The notes under the pieces are model-generated. The model did no database searches. It was not told where the DNA came from and saw nothing but the letters and a program-made list of their open reading frames with translations. Below are positions 59,452 through 64,000 of a stretch of DNA of 64,000 nt, piece after piece. Made by a program: the position numbers and the translations under genes. The stretch spans positions 1 to 64,000 of the forward strand of contig JALJEE010003011.1 of NCBI GenBank assembly GCA_023231475.1, read 5' to 3'. Position 1 is the first letter of the stretch. Each line of letters starts with the position of its first letter. Source of the stretch: Seison nebaliae (Eukaryota > Rotifera > Pararotatoria > Seisonacea > Seisonidae).

Positions 59452-60567
59452 GTTATTTAGGAGGTATTTTTCTCTCGTCAACAATATCAGTAATTCGAAT
59501 TTCCCATTTTCATCTTTCGAACAGTGCGATGAATTCAAATCACCAGTTAAATTCTTTTGTGAGTATTATGATATAGATTATCCATCATCTATTTCTTCGA
59601 TGTGCCGTCTGTTCGAGAATTTCAACATCACCGATTTTGTACCTACATCTTTTTGGGTTATTACCTCGTGGTCGTGAGCTTATATCATCAAATAATTTCT
59701 CAAACATTTCAAAATTTCTATATTCTTTGACCCGAGGGGATTCCGAATAAAGAAAAAATATATATAATAAACATGTACAGTAATCTATCTCATTTTCTTT
59801 TTAATTTACCCCGAGGGGATTTGATTTTATAATAAATAAATAATATATCTAATTGTTAATTATCATAATTATTTATCTCTAATAATCTCTCACTTGTTCC
59901 CGTTGATCATGATGTTGGTGACGGTTTATAAAGATGCAAAATCTACATCGAACATTCATGCTCATTAATTTTAGATGGAAATTTAAAAAAAAAAAATTTA
60001 TCATACTCGAATGTTAGGAAAGAATTTTGGCATGTAGAACATTTATTAAAATTTTTCCAGAATTTTTCAAATTTCTTTTTAACAGTTGATGAGATTAAGT
60101 GGGAAGTCATGATCCATCATGATGGTGAAATGATAAATTTGGAATGGAAATTATTGAAAATGGAAAGAATAGGCTTTATGGACAAGATGTTTGTATTTGA
60201 ATGGGAGGAGATGAAGTGGAAAGAATGTGAATTGAATTTATTAAGAGAATGCGAGAGAGTTGAATGGAATTGTGTGTGTGTGTGTGTGTATGTATGTGGG
60301 GTGATGGACAGGAGATGGCGGAAATGAATAAACTTCTGAAAATTCAAATGAAAAAGAGATTGGTAATGATTATGGAAGAAATAAAGGAAGAAATAAAAGA
60401 AAACGATAAGGCTAAACGATCACAATAAGAGAATGATAGAATTGGAATGTTGGAGGAGAAAGGAGAAATATTTTGATGGAAGAAGTTATCAAAAAGAAAT
60501 TTCCGATAAGAGTATAAAGAAGAATTTATGAAAACAACAATCATCGTGTTTTTATGTATTCTTTAGA

Positions 60568-62367
60568 ATGGCAACATCAACTGAAGGAATGACAACAACA
60601 ACAACAACGACAGCGACACCTGATGGTGTGACAGTGACAAGTAACGAGAATGAGAATGGTTTAAATGAGCAGATTCGAGTTCGTTGGGAAAGATTATTGA
60701 GACGATTAAGAAGTTGGAATGATTTGACGAATCAATCACCAGGTGAGAATCCTACAACTTCCACCTATCACTATCGTCGACGATGTAAAGATGAACGTTG
60801 TTGTTGTGGATTATTACCGATTGGATTGGGTGCATTTATTATCGCCGTTACTGATTTGGCTGTGCATTTTATTCTTTTCAGTATTTTTTGTCTTTTTTTC
60901 TTCTTTCCTCATTGTCTCGATCCTCAATCCATTTCACAATGCTCCATCGAAGCCACACCTCATTTGGTAAATAATGAGAATTTACGGAAATTTCGATTGC
61001 CTCATTCTTCGTCCGCTTCTCTCTTGTCACCATTTCCCTCCTCACTCAAAGACACGAAAGAACACAATCTTCTCACTCTATTGCACAATCGTGCGGAGAA
61101 ACCGAAAACCGGAGGTGTCTACACCGCAACCAGTCAACTCTATCATTTTAATAATCCATTGAAATTCTTGAAATATCCATGGAATCATTCATCAATCTTC
61201 TCATGTATGACGGATAAGAATACGCCGATGTATATCACCAAATTGGAGAGGGTAATGAGAGTGAACGAGAAAGATTTGGGAAAAAATTCTTCGTCTACGA
61301 GACGACGAATTCGAGACAAGTTCCCCAATAATCACTATAAACCCACAGACATTTCAGTTCGGATGATTTTCCAAATTTGCGAAATTATTATCATCATCCT
61401 TTATTTGCACGGAATCGTTGTTTGTCGTCCCAATTTTTCAATTTCTTATCTTTGTATGAACATCGTTTGGTTGGTAATAAATTCACTGAATGTTGTCGGT
61501 TCACGATCATATTTATTCTCAAGACAATTCTGGTTGGAATTCGATGAGAAGAAAATCTCTCAAAATGTTTATCCGTTCCAACAGAAACATATGGAATTCG
61601 GTACGAATACAGAAATTGTGAATGAATTCCGTTTGTTGAACGAGAATCACAATTTGACGACTTGGGAGAATGGTCTCTTAGTTCACATGAAATGTGAATT
61701 GCCATTCAATCTCTTCTTTCCCATCCGAACGGAGAATGCACCACACGAAATCAAATTGTTATATTCGATGGGATTATTTATTTGTCAAACGACGATTCGC
61801 ATCTACGTCATTATTATCATTTGGACGTGTTACAAATATTTGGTTTTAAAGCGTGCTAGACAGCTCTTACGAACGAACAATGATAATAATAATCAATCTA
61901 ATGAAAATCGAAGTAATAATGATAATACTGATTCATATGCTAATAGACATCGATTCTATTCCGGTCCATTGACTGCATTATCGATTCTCCACAATGAATT
62001 ATTTAATCGAAACTCTCAATCGATTAATACAGAGAGGAATGATCTCAATTCGAATCGGGTACGAGCGATGTTACTCATGTTATCGAATGAAAATAGGAAT
62101 ACTCGCCATTTCAATATATCCAACAATGACATCACCATGACAGATTTCAATAATGACAATTGTAAATTACCGAAATATGAAGAATTACAAATAAACGATC
62201 CACCAAACTATTTCGAATCTCAACAACAGACAACAGTTATCAATAATGATGATAATCGAAATGAAAATGAAAATGATATCGAAATATCATTTATCGACAA
62301 TAATAATAATAATAATACAAATAATGACAACAACAACAATACTGATATTGAAAGAGCGAATACATGA
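60568..62367 (+). CDS. LAPTM4-like four-helix endolysosomal membrane protein
   Basis: The 599-codon frame has a Thr-rich N-terminus and a Cys cluster (RCCCGLLPIGLGAF) leading straight into helix 1 (about 82-113), as in LAPTM4 where paired Cys precede 'R.G..I'. Helices 2 (about 266-286) and 3 (about 291-311) are followed by a lumenal loop with Asn-linked sites. Helix 4 (about 397-425) ends IIWTCYKYLVLKR, close to LAPTM4 'NCVWNCYKYINNR'. The tail carries LPKYEEL and DPPNYF, and the latter is a PPxY motif of the kind that recruits NEDD4-type ligases for lysosomal sorting. It is more than twice the length of LAPTM4A because of a loop of about 150 residues after helix 1 and an Asn-rich tail. Unrecognised introns within the loop are possible. 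Confidence 0.6.
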   Translation: MATSTEGMTTTTTTTATPDGVTVTSNENENGLNEQIRVRWERLLRRLRSWNDLTNQSPGENPTTSTYHYRRRCKDERCCCGLLPIGLGAFIIAVTDLAVHFILFSIFCLFFFFPHCLDPQSISQCSIEATPHLVNNENLRKFRLPHSSSASLLSPFPSSLKDTKEHNLLTLLHNRAEKPKTGGVYTATSQLYHFNNPLKFLKYPWNHSSIFSCMTDKNTPMYITKLERVMRVNEKDLGKNSSSTRRRIRDKFPNNHYKPTDISVRMIFQICEIIIIILYLHGIVVCRPNFSISYLCMNIVWLVINSLNVVGSRSYLFSRQFWLEFDEKKISQNVYPFQQKHMEFGTNTEIVNEFRLLNENHNLTTWENGLLVHMKCELPFNLFFPIRTENAPHEIKLLYSMGLFICQTTIRIYVIIIIWTCYKYLVLKRARQLLRTNNDNNNQSNENRSNNDNTDSYANRHRFYSGPLTALSILHNELFNRNSQSINTERNDLNSNRVRAMLLMLSNENRNTRHFNISNNDITMTDFNNDNCKLPKYEELQINDPPNYFESQQQTTVINNDDNRNENENDIEISFIDNNNNNNTNNDNNNNTDIERANT

Positions 62368-62635
62368 ATGTCAATGTTTAAACAATTCAATATATTCTTC
62401 TCGTTTTGTTTCGTTTTAGATATTACTCTCAACATGTAACTTCAAATTCAAATATTTCATCTTCCTTTGAAAACAAGCCAAGATGAAAATATCGATTTCG
62501 ATTCGATATTCATGAAAACATTTTAATCAATTAGATAATAAAAGAATTGGATTGGATTGGATAGTAAAGAGAATATTTATGGAACGTAAATTTGTTTTCA
62601 TTTTCACATAAAAAAAATAAAGAGACAAATAATTC

Positions 62636-63740
62636 TCATTCATTTGAATAGCGAATCTTTTTCAGTTTGGATCGATGAGCTTTCAGTTCTCCTTCTCTTT
62701 TGCCCTCATCTTCGGATGATGAAGAAGAAGCCAAATCCATATCGGATCGTTCGATTACTGTATTCGTTAGATTTGGATGAATTGACGAAGTGATTCTCTC
62801 AATTCTCTCATCAATCTCATCAACGATCTTCATAAGTTTCTCTTGTTCCATTAACGATTGGCGATAATCTCGAATGGTTTTTTGGAACGATTTTGAATTG
62901 ATCGAAATCACATGATTAATTGTCGACAAATAATCTTCTACTTCTTTCTTCGTCTTTCCACATTCCTCCTTCATTTGCTTCAACGAAATATGTTCCTCTT
63001 TTAACGATTTCATCGACTTCTTTGCCGATTCTTTCCCCACCACAATCGAATTGGTTGGAAGAGTTGGATGAATTGAAGAATTCTTCAAATTCTCAAATTT
63101 TCCTTGAAAATATTCAAATTGATTCTTCTCATCCATTAACAATTCTCTCGATTTCATCGAGTTCTCTACTAATTTATTAAATTCTACACGTTCCTCTGTC
63201 AACAGAAATTAAATTTTAAACGAAAAAAAAAGAAATAAAACAATACTTGAATCGTCGTCGGTCATCAGACGGATGGCATCGACTGGTGCCATTAACTTCT
63301 TGACGAAGTTGTCGGGATAAATCTTTCTTTCCTTCCAAATGTTGAGAACTCGTTTGAGACGTTCTAAAATTTTCCCGTTTTCTAAAGTCTTTCTAAAGAA
63401 TTATTTAAAAATAAATTATTTTTCAATAAAATTTAAAATTGAACAAATTCTTTTCATTCAATGCTTCTAGAATATGTGGTTGGAAGAGTTCGTAGAAACA
63501 TCTGGTTTTTCTTTGACAACGTTCCTCTTGAACGATGTGATTGAGGAGATAGAACAATGATAAACGTTTTTTCCAACAACTATCCTCATAACTCATCATC
63601 CATCCTTTGACGATGACATCGGCATAATCTTCATTTTGTTGGATCCATTTAGCTGTTGTTTCTATAGAAATTTGAGTTTCTTTTAAACTATTTAGCCGAT
63701 TCGATACATCCATTACACTCAATTTATCAATATCGCCCAT
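62636..63740 (-). CDS. RPRD1: RPRD1-type regulator of RNA polymerase II CTD, three exons
   Basis: Exons 63740-63445, 63392-63247 and 63195-62636 give 333 residues (human RPRD1B has 326), with introns of 52 and 51 nt. Exon 1 and exon 2 form a CTD-interaction domain. LNSLKETQISIETTAKWI matches the family's 'L..L..SQQSVQTLSLWL', and LSLFYLLNHIVQE matches 'LTFLYLANDVIQN'. LERLKRVLNIWKERKIY matches 'LERLLNIWQER'. The third exon is a long helical coiled coil like the family's C-terminal dimerisation region, ending in an acidic Ser-rich tract and a basic tail. RPRD1 proteins bind phosphorylated CTD and bring in the RPAP2 phosphatase. The gene is convergent with the LAPTM4-like gene, with 268 bp between stops. 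Confidence 0.88.
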
Positions 63741-64000
63741 TAACTCGATATCTTTTTAAGATGGGCCTTTTCTTCGAATATCAATTCAACATTCTCTCCA
63801 CTATCACTATTCACTCGATCTCTTATCTCATGAAAATATTAATTTGAAGAAATTTATTTTTCAAAAGAAAAATTCTGTAAAGAATAATCTCAATTACGCC
63901 ATTAATAAATTAATTCTACTACTTCTATTTATACATTGGGAGAAATGTCTTTTGACAATTCATTTTCATTTGGGAACAATTGCATTGTCTCGTTGAAAAT

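Larger units (their letters stand above)
57740..60567. other. 2.8-kb AT-rich non-coding region with short repeats
   Basis: No gene is supported. The stretch holds an imperfect hairpin (58076-58129), a tetranucleotide TATC run (59431-59451) and a duplicated CCCGAGGGGATT (59731 and 59810). A GT run near 60272-60296 completes the list. A 75-codon frame (59450-59677) sits right after a TTATTTAG acceptor-like site but resembles no family. Composition and word use look more like the left edge (1-2.2 kb) than like the gene-dense middle. Confidence 0.55.

Noticed and set aside
59450-59677. A 75-codon frame after an acceptor-like TTATTTAG
   Set aside because: No family match, no partner exon found, and the surroundings are repeat-rich; reported only as part of the non-coding region.
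1-64000. CRISPR arrays, bacterial operons, phage or insertion-sequence genes
   Set aside because: No spaced direct repeats of that type, no transposase or integrase frames, and all recognised genes are eukaryotic with introns or animal families.

Overview
The window is nuclear DNA from an animal (metazoan). It is strongly AT-rich and codes for animal-specific families (a TGF-beta-type ligand, TMEM132, LAPTM4 and a fibrinogen-related domain) alongside general eukaryotic nuclear genes. Every intron I could resolve by restoring reading frame and family similarity is tiny (42-81 nt), while several very long genes are one uninterrupted frame. Two motile-cilium genes (EFHC-type and CFAP58) point to a lineage with motile cilia or flagellated sperm. 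The species cannot be fixed from sequence alone. A small-intron, AT-rich invertebrate fits; nematodes fit poorly because they lack motile cilia.

Layout, left to right. 1-2.2 kb: the 3' tail of an unknown gene, a fibrinogen-related domain fragment and a broken intron-containing tRNA-Tyr, all in AT-rich DNA. 2.2-6.7 kb (-): a five-exon TMEM132-family membrane protein. 6.7-11.3 kb: a long stretch with no supportable gene. 11.3-14.9 kb (-): an EFHC/RIB72-like axonemal protein with three DM10 domains, then a small two-helix membrane protein. 16.1-19.3 kb (-) and 20.6-25.9 kb (+): exportin-2 (CSE1L) and a very long LIN9, divergent across 1.3 kb. 26.2-29.4 kb: a 69-residue COX14-like membrane protein (+), meiotic MND1 (-) whose stop lies 5 bp from it, and CHTF18 clamp-loader (-). 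31.2-32.2 kb (-): an unknown disordered protein. 33.9-37.3 kb (+): CFAP58 in 12 exons. 37.8-39.0 kb (+): a divergent TGF-beta-superfamily ligand. 40.1-50.1 kb (-): a 3,325-codon single frame that looks like Virilizer/VIRMA at its N-terminus. 51.6-57.7 kb (+): DNA polymerase theta. 57.7-60.6 kb: AT-rich non-coding DNA with hairpins and short repeats. 60.6-62.4 kb (+): a LAPTM4-like membrane protein. 62.6-63.7 kb (-): an RPRD1-type CID protein.

There is no operon-like functional logic. Neighbours do share themes by chance or loosely: chromosome biology (CSE1L, LIN9, MND1, CHTF18, POLQ), RNA processing (VIRMA, RPRD1) and cilia (EFHC, CFAP58). Poly-Q tracts, written mainly as CAA, recur in at least six proteins, and Asn/Asp/Lys/Glu-rich disordered inserts enlarge several conserved proteins. 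I did not find a self-contained novel system. The most unusual items are the enlarged LIN9, the giant VIRMA-like frame, the CxxC variant of the TGF-beta cystine knot, and the 5-bp gap between convergent coding regions.
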